From assembly GCA_905202125.1 (NCBI GenBank), contig CAJKQX010000060.1:1-15386 (forward strand): 15,386 bases of DNA. The letters run 5' to 3'. This stretch comes from an uncultured Prevotella sp. (GTDB lineage Bacteria > Bacteroidota > Bacteroidia > Bacteroidales > Bacteroidaceae). A program made the translations under genes and the position numbers. How positions within the stretch are numbered: position 1 is the first letter of the stretch; the number at the start of each line of letters is the position of its first letter. Shown one piece after another: positions 1 through 5,641 of this stretch. Under the pieces are notes generated by a model that was not told where the DNA came from, did not search any database, and was given only the letters and a program-made list of their open reading frames with translations.

Positions 1-45
1 GTCGTTGAAGGCTCGTGTGCCTCGGTTTTCTCTTGTGGTTGCCAT
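1..45 (-). CDS. Start of an unidentified gene running off the left edge
   Basis: An ATG at 45 on the minus strand opens a reading frame that stays open to the window edge and encodes MATTRENRGTRAFND. It begins 14 nt after the stop of the small membrane protein gene at 60-284, so the two could form one transcript. There is no clear Shine-Dalgarno sequence, only an A/T-rich leader, which is normal in Bacteroidota. Fifteen residues are too few to assign a family. The call rests on position, strand and the open frame. Confidence 0.35.
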   Translation of the reverse strand, partial: MATTRENRGTRAFND

Positions 46-59
46 AGTCGTAAATATTT

Positions 60-284
60 TCAGAGTGTTAAAATCCAATAGATTACTCCGATTGCGGTAA
101 GGATTGAAATGAGCCAGCCTATTCCCCTCAGTATGGGTTTCGCTATCGCCCACAACGCTATCCCGATAACCGCCCCGATGATGATTGCCACCGCCTTGAC
201 CGCCTTTGTGATTATGCGGTAATGATAGGAGGATTGGTGAGCTTGCCTTGACCTAATATCTTTATGTTTTCCTGTGGCTTTCAT
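60..284 (-). CDS. Small two-helix membrane protein, unknown function
   Basis: Encodes 74 residues. The first 25 are polar and basic (K, R, H rich), followed by two hydrophobic stretches at about residues 26-50 (AVAIIIGAVIGIALWAIA) and 53-73 (ILRGIGWLISILTAIGVIYW). This suggests a small inner-membrane protein with two transmembrane helices and a cytoplasmic basic N terminus. The start overlaps by 4 nt (ATGA) the end of a short frame at 281-394. A further gene begins 14 nt downstream at 45. I do not recognise a family. Small membrane proteins like this are common on Bacteroidota integrative elements and in phages, and the gene-poor surroundings fit an accessory element, but that is inference. 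The clean helix pattern favours a real gene over chance. Confidence 0.55.
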   Translation of the reverse strand: MKATGKHKDIRSRQAHQSSYHYRIITKAVKAVAIIIGAVIGIALWAIAKPILRGIGWLISILTAIGVIYWILTL

Positions 285-676
285 ATCGGTGGGAGCTTTT
301 TTTTAACCATGCGTCCAAAGACAGTGTGGTTGTATGAGTTGCTTGACACCTGAAAGGCGTGGGGCGCAAAAGAGGGATGTTCGGGCCTTGACATAAAAAA
401 TACGAGCCGACGCAGGAGGTCTGGAGATTTTTTATGCCAAAGCCAAAAGAATATCCCTTCGCCACACGTTAGGTTAAGGCAAGCAACTCGTACTGACCCA
501 CTTGTTGATGGTCCGTTTTATTGAAAAGGCTCCCCCGGATGAAAGCCCATGAAAACATAAATCGTCGCCGACCCGACGGTGGCGGCGATGGACTGGAACA
601 CTGAAAAAAGAAAAATCGGTGCAGCCCCGATAAAAAGAAGTGTGCCGCAATGACGCGGATCTGAAAGTCCCGTCAT
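281..676 (-). pseudogene. Possible broken small membrane protein frame
   Basis: On the minus strand, one frame is open from an ATG at 676 to a TGA at 281-283 except for a single in-frame TAA at 518-520. The first part (52 residues, 676 to 518) contains a long hydrophobic run including TLLFIGAAPIFLFSVF and ATVGSATIYVFMGF. The second part continues open for 79 codons and includes a possible restart ATG at 394, which gives 37 residues ending in a 4-nt ATGA overlap with the 74-residue membrane protein gene at 60-284. This could be a gene interrupted by a nonsense mutation, two separate small genes, or chance. Another minus-strand frame (474-851) overlaps the first part, and I cannot tell which, if either, is real. 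Confidence 0.2.
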
Positions 677-1069
677 TGCGACACTGTTCTTTTCGGTGGA
701 TGCTGTTCAAGCGGTGAGTGAGGGGGCGGTCGTAAAAGTCCTTATCCGGCAATGCGTCCCGGAACACGGACGACAGCCATTCAGTCTTATGGTGACGGCA
801 GCGTCCCCGATGCCATTCCATAAGGCGATGGCCGTTGCCTGTGTTCAGCATTGCTCATAGGCGTAATGCGGTCAACTGGTGTCAGTGGACTTGTCCACCG
901 TCACTTGTTGACGGCATATCGCCGCAGACACGGAAGACCGTCCCGTCTCTCACCGCTTTCCATAAAACAATAAATAAGCATCAACACCGTTACTGCAATA
1001 GATACTCATCTTCTCTAAAAGAATATTACCACTCATCTTCTTTCGGGAATATTTGAGGAACAAAAATAT

Positions 1070-1161
1070 GTTTGTATTTTTGTTTGTATGCCTAAATTTG
1101 TTTGTATGGGAATATTCTTGAATGGTGTTTTAAGGCCTCAAATGGCGAAATATGTTTGTAT
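1070..1161 (+). repeat. Four copies of GTTTGTAT
   Basis: GTTTGTAT occurs at 1070-1077, 1082-1089, 1100-1107 and 1154-1161, all in the same orientation. The start-to-start distances are 12, 18 and 54 nt, all multiples of six. The same stretch carries two exact matches to the Bacteroidota -7 box TAnnTTTG (1075-1082 and 1093-1100), and a TTTG at 1052-1055 sits 19 nt upstream of the first. The repeats may therefore be promoter elements, protein-binding sites near a promoter, or iteron-like sites. No gene starts close downstream on the plus strand. Confidence 0.5.
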
Positions 1162-1226
1162 TTAGGTCGGTCAACAATGGTTAAACAACTGAAATACAGT
1201 GTTAAAACTGTTCTTCAACGAGGATG

Positions 1227-1252
1227 AGTATTGAATTTTGCAAAATAATACT
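1227..1252. repeat. Dyad with a 12-bp perfect palindrome core
   Basis: The core ATTTTGCAAAAT (1235-1246) is a perfect palindrome. It is flanked by AGTATT on the left (1227-1232) and AATACT on the right (1247-1252), which are reverse complements, with two unpaired bases GA on the left side only. This arrangement resembles a dimeric regulator or recombinase binding site. It ends 7 nt before the terminator hairpin at 1260. Confidence 0.45.
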
Positions 1253-1259
1253 AAGCGGT

Positions 1260-1310
1260 AAAAATTGCGCCTTATAAATCTTTATGTTTATAAGGTGCAA
1301 TTTTTCTTTT
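1260..1310. terminator. Long hairpin with U-tract, probably bidirectional terminator
   Basis: The arms at 1260-1278 and 1287-1305 pair over 19 positions with a single G-U wobble and an 8-nt loop (TCTTTATG). The right arm runs into TTTTTCTTTTTT, and the left arm begins with AAAAA, so it can work in both directions. It separates the gene-poor left region from the 1470 gene and may mark the end of an older transcription unit. Confidence 0.75.
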
Positions 1311-1400
1311 TTACAAGGTTTTAAGCTCCGAAATAGACAATTTCTCCAAATGGTCAGGAGACGGTTTTATCATTTTTTTTTGATTATATGATTTAAACCT

Positions 1401-1432
1401 TTTGGTATTTCCTGCGTCATAATTATAGTTTA
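1401..1432 (+). promoter_or_regulatory. Weak candidate promoter for the DUF4890 gene
   Basis: A TTTG at 1401-1404 is followed after 21 nt by TAGTTTA (1426-1432), which only partly matches the -7 consensus TAnnTTTG. The position is right for the start at 1470. Without a better match this is tentative. Confidence 0.25.
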
Positions 1433-1469
1433 AAACAATATGGTTTTATTATTAATACAAAAAAAAGAA

Positions 1470-1940
1470 ATGAAAAAGTTTATTTATTTAATGGCTCTGA
1501 TGTTCACATTGTCTTGTATCAATGCCAATGCACAGGACCGCAAACGCGATGGTGAAGGTAAGAAATTTGACCGTACAGAGATGATGAAAAAGCGTGTTGA
1601 CCGTATGGCAGAGCATTACGGACTTGACGAGAAACAGAAAGAGCAGTTGCTCGAACTCAATAAAAAGTATGTGAGCAAGATGGCACCCAATGGCATGCGT
1701 CCGCGTAGAATGGGCCGTAAGGCTGACGGTCACAACAATAGTGATGTAGCTGAAAGACCCAGCAAGGAGCAGATGGAGGCCATGAGAGCCGAAATGAAGA
1801 AGAACAGAGAGGAATATGAGGCCGAACTGAAGAAGATAATGACATCTGAGCAGTATGCTATGTATGAGCAAGATCTGAAGGAACGGAGATCCAACTTTGA
1901 CAAAGCCAATCAGCGTTCAAGAAAACAGAACAAGAAATAA
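1470..1940 (+). CDS. DUF4890-type periplasmic protein
   Basis: Encodes 156 residues from MKKFIYLMALMF. An ATG at 1440 would add ten residues, but the chosen start gives a clean signal peptide with a hydrophobic core at residues 4-16 and likely cleavage after ANA (19-21). The mature part is highly charged and mostly helical: an EHYGLDEKQKEQLLELNKKY segment, a basic linker with MRPRRMGRK, and a long helix with EYEAELKKIMTSEQYAMYEQ. This pattern matches the DUF4890 family of Bacteroidales, which resembles the Spy/CpxP (LTxxQ) stress-related periplasmic proteins. A chaperone-like envelope role is inferred from that resemblance, not shown. It is monocistronic, with a strong terminator immediately downstream. 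Confidence 0.85.
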   Translation: MKKFIYLMALMFTLSCINANAQDRKRDGEGKKFDRTEMMKKRVDRMAEHYGLDEKQKEQLLELNKKYVSKMAPNGMRPRRMGRKADGHNNSDVAERPSKEQMEAMRAEMKKNREEYEAELKKIMTSEQYAMYEQDLKERRSNFDKANQRSRKQNKK

Positions 1941-1977
1941 GGCTCGAGTTTGAGAGTACATAATATTAAGGATAAGG

Positions 1978-2022
1978 CAGACATGGTAGGGATTTGAAAA
2001 AATCAAACCATGTCTGTTTTTT
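1978..2022 (+). terminator. Rho-independent terminator after the DUF4890 gene
   Basis: CAGACATGGT (1978-1987) pairs perfectly with ACCATGTCTG (2007-2016), with an inner GATTT/AAATC stem. The hairpin is followed by TTTTTT (2017-2022). It lies 37 nt after the stop at 1940. Confidence 0.9.
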
Positions 2023-2040
2023 ATTATCAGATATTTTTAT

Positions 2041-2048
2041 TACTTTTG
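2041..2048 (+). promoter_or_regulatory. -7 promoter box for the DUF4738-like gene
   Basis: TACTTTTG exactly matches the Bacteroidota -7 consensus TAnnTTTG and lies 18 nt before the start codon at 2067. The -33 region falls in the T-rich tail of the preceding terminator and has no exact TTTG. A leader of only about 10-15 nt is implied. Confidence 0.55.
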
Positions 2049-2066
2049 TCTGTATAAACTTGATTT

Positions 2067-2612
2067 ATGAAAAAAATATACTTATTTCTTGCGTTTGGCG
2101 TCACTTCCGTTTTGCTTGTAGCCTGTGGCGAAAAGAAACAGAGTGATGACATCGTTATGCGCAGACCGGCCCAGCAGGCAGTCAAGCCCACTCAGCACAT
2201 TGGCGACTATTCGCAGAACCGGCAGTTCGACTATGACGGTTGCTCATATACGGTGGCTGTGGAACGCAAGGCTGATAGCTCTTTGCCCGTAGTGGATGAT
2301 GGTTCGGGAAATAAATATTATGACAACACGGTGCATGTGCGCATCACCAAGCAGGATGGCAAGGACGTGTTCGACCGTGTGTTCAAAAAGTCGGATTTCC
2401 TTTCTCATATAGATGATTCATACTCCAAGAATGCCGCATTGCTCGGAGTAGTGTTCGATCGTGCAGAGAAAGATGCCATATATTTTGCCGCAAGTGTGGG
2501 TTCGCCCGACAAGACGAGCGATGAATATGTGCCATTGGTGGTTCGCATATCATACAATGGTGAGTTGCTCGGCATCAGTGAGGATACTGTGCTCGATACG
2601 GCCAACGAATAA
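2067..2612 (+). CDS. DUF4738-like lipoprotein
   Basis: Encodes 181 residues. A signal peptide with lipobox LVAC (residues 17-20) makes Cys20 the lipidated residue, so the product is probably anchored to the inner or outer membrane facing the periplasm. The mature part begins with a polar linker, then a beta-rich domain with segments such as YDNTVHVRITKQDG and YVPLVVRISYNGELLGI. Its length and these segments resemble the DUF4738 family found in Prevotella and Bacteroides. The family assignment is from memory and the function is unknown. The gene stands alone, with a promoter box just upstream and a convergent neighbour (ribH) beyond the GTAC array. Confidence 0.8.
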   Translation: MKKIYLFLAFGVTSVLLVACGEKKQSDDIVMRRPAQQAVKPTQHIGDYSQNRQFDYDGCSYTVAVERKADSSLPVVDDGSGNKYYDNTVHVRITKQDGKDVFDRVFKKSDFLSHIDDSYSKNAALLGVVFDRAEKDAIYFAASVGSPDKTSDEYVPLVVRISYNGELLGISEDTVLDTANE

Positions 2613-2709
2613 GAACAGGTGAGAGTGGGGCATTGGCGTGATTGCAATGACAATGTGTCTGCGGCCTGAGAATTCAATGTAAGGCTCATTTTTGTCAACG
2701 AACTAAATT

Positions 2710-2803
2710 GTACAGAGGCTTTGTACTGTCAGTACAAAGCCTCTGTACTGTCTGTACAAGATTCCTGTACTGCTCGTACAAAGCCTTTGTACTAACTCAG
2801 TAC
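2710..2803. repeat. GTAC array: tandem 22-bp units with a 19-bp perfect inverted repeat
   Basis: GTAC begins at 2710, 2723, 2732, 2745, 2754, 2767, 2776, 2789 and 2800. The spacing alternates 13, 9, 13, 9, 13, 9, 13, then 11. This is four units of the form GTAC-N9-GTAC-N5 (22, 22, 22, 24 bp) plus a final GTAC. The N9 parts are agaggcttt, aaagcctct, aagattcct and aaagccttt. The first two are exact reverse complements, so 2710-2728 and 2730-2748 form a 19-bp perfect inverted repeat with a 1-nt centre. Units 3 and 4 form a weaker hairpin with GTACAA/TTGTAC ends. It lies between convergent genes. Confidence 0.9.
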
Positions 2804-2827
2804 GGATACTCGCAATAGGAAATAAGA

Positions 2828-2868
2828 AAAAGGCATGCCTACATTCTATGTGGCATGCCTTTTATTGT
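2828..2868. terminator. Bidirectional terminator between the DUF4738-like gene and ribH
   Basis: AAAAGGCATGCC (2828-2839) and GGCATGCCTTTT (2852-2863) are perfect 12-bp inverted arms, with a short ACAT/ATGT inner extension. The T-run on the right serves the plus strand and the A-run on the left serves the minus strand. It lies 15 nt beyond the end of ribH. Confidence 0.9.
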
Positions 2869-2882
2869 AATAATTCGTTTCG

Positions 2883-3356
2883 TTAGAATTTAGCCATCTT
2901 TATGGCGTCTATTGCGCATTCTGCACCTTTGTTTCCGAATTTTCCACCGCTGCGGTCTTTTGCTTGTTGCAAGTCGTTGGTTGTCAGCAGTCCGTAGATG
3001 ATAGGTATCTCGCATGTTGAATTGAGACGTGCTATGCCGTAAGTGACTCCCTGACAGATGTAGTCGAAATGTGGCGTTTCGCCTTTTATGACACATCCGA
3101 GAATGATTACCGCGTCATAACCGTGCAAAATCATCTGATGGGCACCGTAAATCAGCTCGAAACTGCCCGGAACAGTCTTCACATGAATGTTTTCTGGCAG
3201 TGCACCATGCTTTTCAAGTGTGCTTACAGCCCCTTCGAGCAGAGCCCCTGTGATGTCGCTGTTCCATTCGGCCACAACGATACCGAAACACATGTTGCTG
3301 GCGTCTGGTATCTTGCTGGCGTCGTAGCTGGAAAGATTGTGGAGTGCTGTTGCCAT
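2883..3356 (-). CDS. ribH: 6,7-dimethyl-8-ribityllumazine synthase (riboflavin synthesis)
   Basis: Encodes 157 residues, the usual length. The enzyme condenses 5-amino-6-ribitylaminouracil with 3,4-dihydroxy-2-butanone 4-phosphate to make lumazine, the penultimate step to riboflavin, in the cytosol. Family landmarks are visible: VAEWN (28-32, where many homologues have FN), the substrate loop VPGSFELI (62-69), GCVIKGETPHF (87-97) with the catalytic His at 96, and the phosphate-binding tail LTTNDLQQAKDRSGGK (124-139) followed by GNKG. The start ATG overlaps the stop of the upstream TPR gene by one base (TAATG), implying translational coupling. The other riboflavin genes are not in this window. 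Confidence 0.97.
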   Translation of the reverse strand: MATALHNLSSYDASKIPDASNMCFGIVVAEWNSDITGALLEGAVSTLEKHGALPENIHVKTVPGSFELIYGAHQMILHGYDAVIILGCVIKGETPHFDYICQGVTYGIARLNSTCEIPIIYGLLTTNDLQQAKDRSGGKFGNKGAECAIDAIKMAKF

Positions 3357-4057
3357 TATTCAGATACGCGTTCGATGTATTTGTCTATTTCCAAGCTCTG
3401 CACAAGGTTTGAGTTTACATACTTGGCCTTAATCTCCTGATACAATTTGAGAGCTTCGGCTTTCTTGCCCTGGCTTTCGAGCAGCTCACCTGCTTGAATG
3501 AGGAATGTAGGGGCGATGCTATTGTTTACTTTGTCCTGAGCCTCGCTATTGGCCATATCGGCAGCTTTTTTGAGCTTGCTGATGGCCTTGTCCACATTGC
3601 CTGTCTGAGCGTAAGCATTGCCGAGGGCAGCAACGGCTGCCGGGCTGATCATGGCGTCATCGGCCGGTGAGAAAGCCTCAAGATATTTGATGGCTTCATT
3701 CCATTTGTTCAGTTTGGCGTAAGACAGACCGGCATAGAGGTTGGCCAGATTGCCGGCGTTTGTTCCACTGTAATTGTCGGCTATCTTGACAAAACCTTCG
3801 TATCCGGCACCATCACCGTTGAGAGCCTTGTCAAACTGCTCCATATCGAATAAATTCTGTCCTTTGGCAAGAGCGGTGCTTGCTTTGTCTTCGCGCGGAC
3901 CGGAATAATAAATCTTGTAAATAAAACAACCGGCAATGATGATAATGATACCGGCAATAGCTGCGAGGATGGTTTTTCTGTATTTGTTGAAGAAAACCTC
4001 TGATTTGTTGAGAGTCTCGTTGTTCTCGAGTACTCCTGCTTCTTTTTTGTTTGTCAT
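3356..4057 (-). CDS. Membrane-anchored TPR protein (YfgM-like)
   Basis: Encodes 233 residues. After a polar N terminus of about 27 residues there is one transmembrane helix at about 28-50 (ILAAIAGIIIIIAGCFIYKI), then a periplasmic domain of tetratricopeptide-like helical repeats, for example ANLYAGLSYAKLNKWNEAIK and AALGNAYAQTGNVDKAISKL. This layout resembles YfgM/ancillary translocon TPR proteins, but the family relationship is inferred. It is first in a two-gene unit with ribH, a linkage I recall as common in Bacteroidales. A functional link to riboflavin synthesis is not evident. It is divergent from recF. Confidence 0.88.
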   Translation of the reverse strand: MTNKKEAGVLENNETLNKSEVFFNKYRKTILAAIAGIIIIIAGCFIYKIYYSGPREDKASTALAKGQNLFDMEQFDKALNGDGAGYEGFVKIADNYSGTNAGNLANLYAGLSYAKLNKWNEAIKYLEAFSPADDAMISPAAVAALGNAYAQTGNVDKAISKLKKAADMANSEAQDKVNNSIAPTFLIQAGELLESQGKKAEALKLYQEIKAKYVNSNLVQSLEIDKYIERVSE

Positions 4058-4131
4058 TATTATTGTTTTTTGTTATTTCGATGTTTAATAGTGCTTATTT
4101 TAGCCCATGACCCATAGGCACGAACGCAGCG

Positions 4132-4139
4132 CAAAATTA
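4132..4139 (-). promoter_or_regulatory. -7 promoter box for the TPR-ribH unit
   Basis: Read on the minus strand, TAATTTTG matches TAnnTTTG exactly, with a TTTC about 21 nt upstream in place of the -33 TTTG. The implied transcription start is about 65-70 nt before the start codon at 4057. Confidence 0.55.
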
Positions 4140-4202
4140 CTGAATTAATCTCATATATTGAAATTTATTGTATACTTTTTTCTTTTTTGACGATAAAAGG
4201 TT

Positions 4203-4210
4203 TAACTTTG
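4203..4210 (+). promoter_or_regulatory. -7 promoter box for recF
   Basis: TAACTTTG matches TAnnTTTG exactly and is followed by CAG, with the recF start at 4237. The nearest upstream TTTG (4186-4189) is only 13 nt away, closer than the usual 19-21, so the -33 element is unclear. It faces away from the TPR-ribH promoter box about 65 bp to the left. Confidence 0.55.
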
Positions 4211-4236
4211 CAGAAAAGAAATTTCCCTGCGAATTA

Positions 4237-5346
4237 ATGGTTTTATCGAAAATATCTATTCTGAATTTCAAAAATATCCGCGAGGCCGGTCTCATGCTGT
4301 CGCCCAAAATCAATTGCTTTATCGGAAGCAATGGCGAAGGAAAGACCAATTTCCTCGATGCGGTGTATTATCTGTCCTTCTGCAAGAGCTCGTCCAATGC
4401 CGTTGATTCCCAGATTATTACCCATGATCAGGATTTTTTCGTACTCGAAGGGGCGTATGTCGATGACTGTGGCGATGGCATCAATGTGTATTGCGGCATG
4501 AAACGTGGCACGAAAAAGCATTTCAAGCGCGACAAGAAAGAGTACAAGCGACTGTCTCAGCATATCGGACAGATTCCGCTGATACTGGTTTCGCCCTATG
4601 ACATATCATTGATAGATGGTGGCAGCGAGGAGCGTCGCAAACTCATGGATATGGTCATCTCGCAGTATGACAGCGCCTACATCGAGGCTCTGCTGGCATA
4701 CAACAAGGCGTTGCAGCAACGCAACTCGCTCTTGAAGATGGAAAACGAGCCCGACCCCATGCTCCTCGATATATGGGAGAGAGAGATGGCTCGCAACGGA
4801 GAGGTGATTTTCCAAAAGCGTGACCTGTTTGTCAAGGAACTGGTGCCTGTGTTTCAAAACATCCATCAGTGCATTTCCGAGAACAAGGAGCAGGTGGAAC
4901 TTAACTATATCTCGCATGCGCAGCGTGGTCCTTTGCTTGATGTGATACAGCGCGACCGATACAAAGACCGTGCCGTGGGATATTCCCTTCACGGTGTGCA
5001 TAGGGACGATCTGGCCATGATGCTCGGTGGTTATCAGATCAGACGGGAGGGCAGTCAGGGGCAGAACAAGACTTTCGTGCTGGCATTGAAACTGGCCCAG
5101 TTTGATTTCTTGAGACGCACTGCCACAAAAACCACTCCGCTCTTGCTGCTCGACGATATTTTCGACAAGTTGGATGCACACAGGGTGGAGCAGATTGTCA
5201 AGTTGGTGTCCGGCAGCAATTACGGGCAGATCTTCATGACTGATACCAATCGTGACCATCTGGACAAGATACTGCGTGACAGTTCGTTTGATTATAAATT
5301 ATTTGATGTCGTCAACGGCGTAATAACGGAGAAAAAGGATGTTTAA
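4237..5346 (+). CDS. recF: DNA replication and repair protein RecF
   Basis: Encodes 369 residues, the standard RecF length. RecF is an SMC-like ATPase that binds gapped DNA and, with RecO and RecR, loads RecA for repair of stalled forks. The Walker A motif GSNGEGKT is at residues 30-37. The ABC signature SQGQNKT is at 273-279 and Walker B LLLLDD ends at 307, followed by the D-loop region IFDKLD. A longer frame begins upstream at 4168, but the start at 4237 is preferred: it gives the expected beginning (LSKISILNFKNIRE) and lies downstream of the -7 box at 4203. The 3' end overlaps the DUF721 gene by 8 nt. dnaA, dnaN and gyrB are not adjacent, unlike in many other phyla. Confidence 0.97.
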   Translation: MVLSKISILNFKNIREAGLMLSPKINCFIGSNGEGKTNFLDAVYYLSFCKSSSNAVDSQIITHDQDFFVLEGAYVDDCGDGINVYCGMKRGTKKHFKRDKKEYKRLSQHIGQIPLILVSPYDISLIDGGSEERRKLMDMVISQYDSAYIEALLAYNKALQQRNSLLKMENEPDPMLLDIWEREMARNGEVIFQKRDLFVKELVPVFQNIHQCISENKEQVELNYISHAQRGPLLDVIQRDRYKDRAVGYSLHGVHRDDLAMMLGGYQIRREGSQGQNKTFVLALKLAQFDFLRRTATKTTPLLLLDDIFDKLDAHRVEQIVKLVSGSNYGQIFMTDTNRDHLDKILRDSSFDYKLFDVVNGVITEKKDV

Positions 5347-5629
5347 GCGTGAGGTGAAATCGATAACCGACCTGTTGGATGTCTATTTGCGAAACGAGGG
5401 CCTTGAGACTCCGCTTTTGCAGAAACGACTTATCGACTCGTGGTCTAAGGTGACGGGGCGCACCGTCGAACGATATACTGTCGATAAGTTTATCCGCAAC
5501 CAGACTCTCTTTGTCAAGATATCCAATCCGGCTTTGCGGTCGGACCTGATGATGATGCGCGGACAGATAGTCAAACGTCTCAACGCCGAAGTGCGGAGCC
5601 AGGTGATAGTGGATATACGTTTCGTCTGA
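5339..5629 (+). CDS. DUF721 protein, DciA-like
   Basis: Encodes 96 residues. The pattern matches DUF721: an N-terminal helical part, then LIDSWSKVTGRTVERYTV, a hydrophobic strand TLFVKISNPALRSDL and the helix MMMRGQIVKRLNAEV. DUF721 includes DciA, which in many bacteria lacking DnaC/DnaI loads or recruits the replicative helicase DnaB. The extension of that role to this short Bacteroidota form is inference. It overlaps the end of recF by 8 nt (ATGTTTAA), so translation is probably coupled. It converges on the cyclo-ligase gene with only 12 nt between the stops and no clear terminator hairpin. Confidence 0.9.
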   Translation: MFKREVKSITDLLDVYLRNEGLETPLLQKRLIDSWSKVTGRTVERYTVDKFIRNQTLFVKISNPALRSDLMMMRGQIVKRLNAEVRSQVIVDIRFV

Positions 5630-5641
5630 TATCCTCAGTGG

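Larger units (their letters stand above)
285..1439. other. Gene-poor accessory-looking region
   Basis: No convincing complete gene is visible. The left part, to about 960, is fairly GC-rich (one 60-base row at 541-600 is about 57 percent). The right part (960-1440) is AT-rich, so the stretch is compositionally a mosaic. It holds dispersed inverted repeats (241-256 with 469-484; 336-345 with 480-489), a near-direct repeat ACTTGTTGA[T/C]GG at 500-511 and 903-914, and two adjacent stem-loops at 885-914. It also has ACTCATCTTC at 1004-1013 and 1031-1040 with a related inverted copy near 1220-1230, four GTTTGTAT copies at 1070-1161, a dyad at 1227-1252 and a terminator hairpin at 1260-1310. The frames found (474-851 minus, 835-1056 plus) match no family I know. 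Confidence 0.5.

Noticed and set aside
474..851. Minus-strand 125-residue frame as a gene
   Set aside because: It is rich in Arg, His, Cys and Ser with no domain, signal or family resemblance, and it overlaps another minus-strand frame. Chance cannot be excluded.
835..1056. Plus-strand 73-residue frame as a gene
   Set aside because: Low-complexity Ser/His/Tyr composition, no start context and no family. It runs through the repeat-rich DNA and is probably chance.
1440..1469. Earlier ATG for the DUF4890 protein
   Set aside because: It would add ten residues (MVLLLIQKKE) before the signal peptide. The ATG at 1470 gives a normal Sec signal.
2710..2803. GTAC array as a CRISPR array
   Set aside because: The repeated element is only 4 bp and the fillers are 9 and 5 bp, far below CRISPR repeat and spacer sizes, and there are no cas genes.
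4606..5259. Minus-strand 217-residue frame opposite recF
   Set aside because: recF motifs are all intact on the plus strand, and the opposite frame shows no family features.
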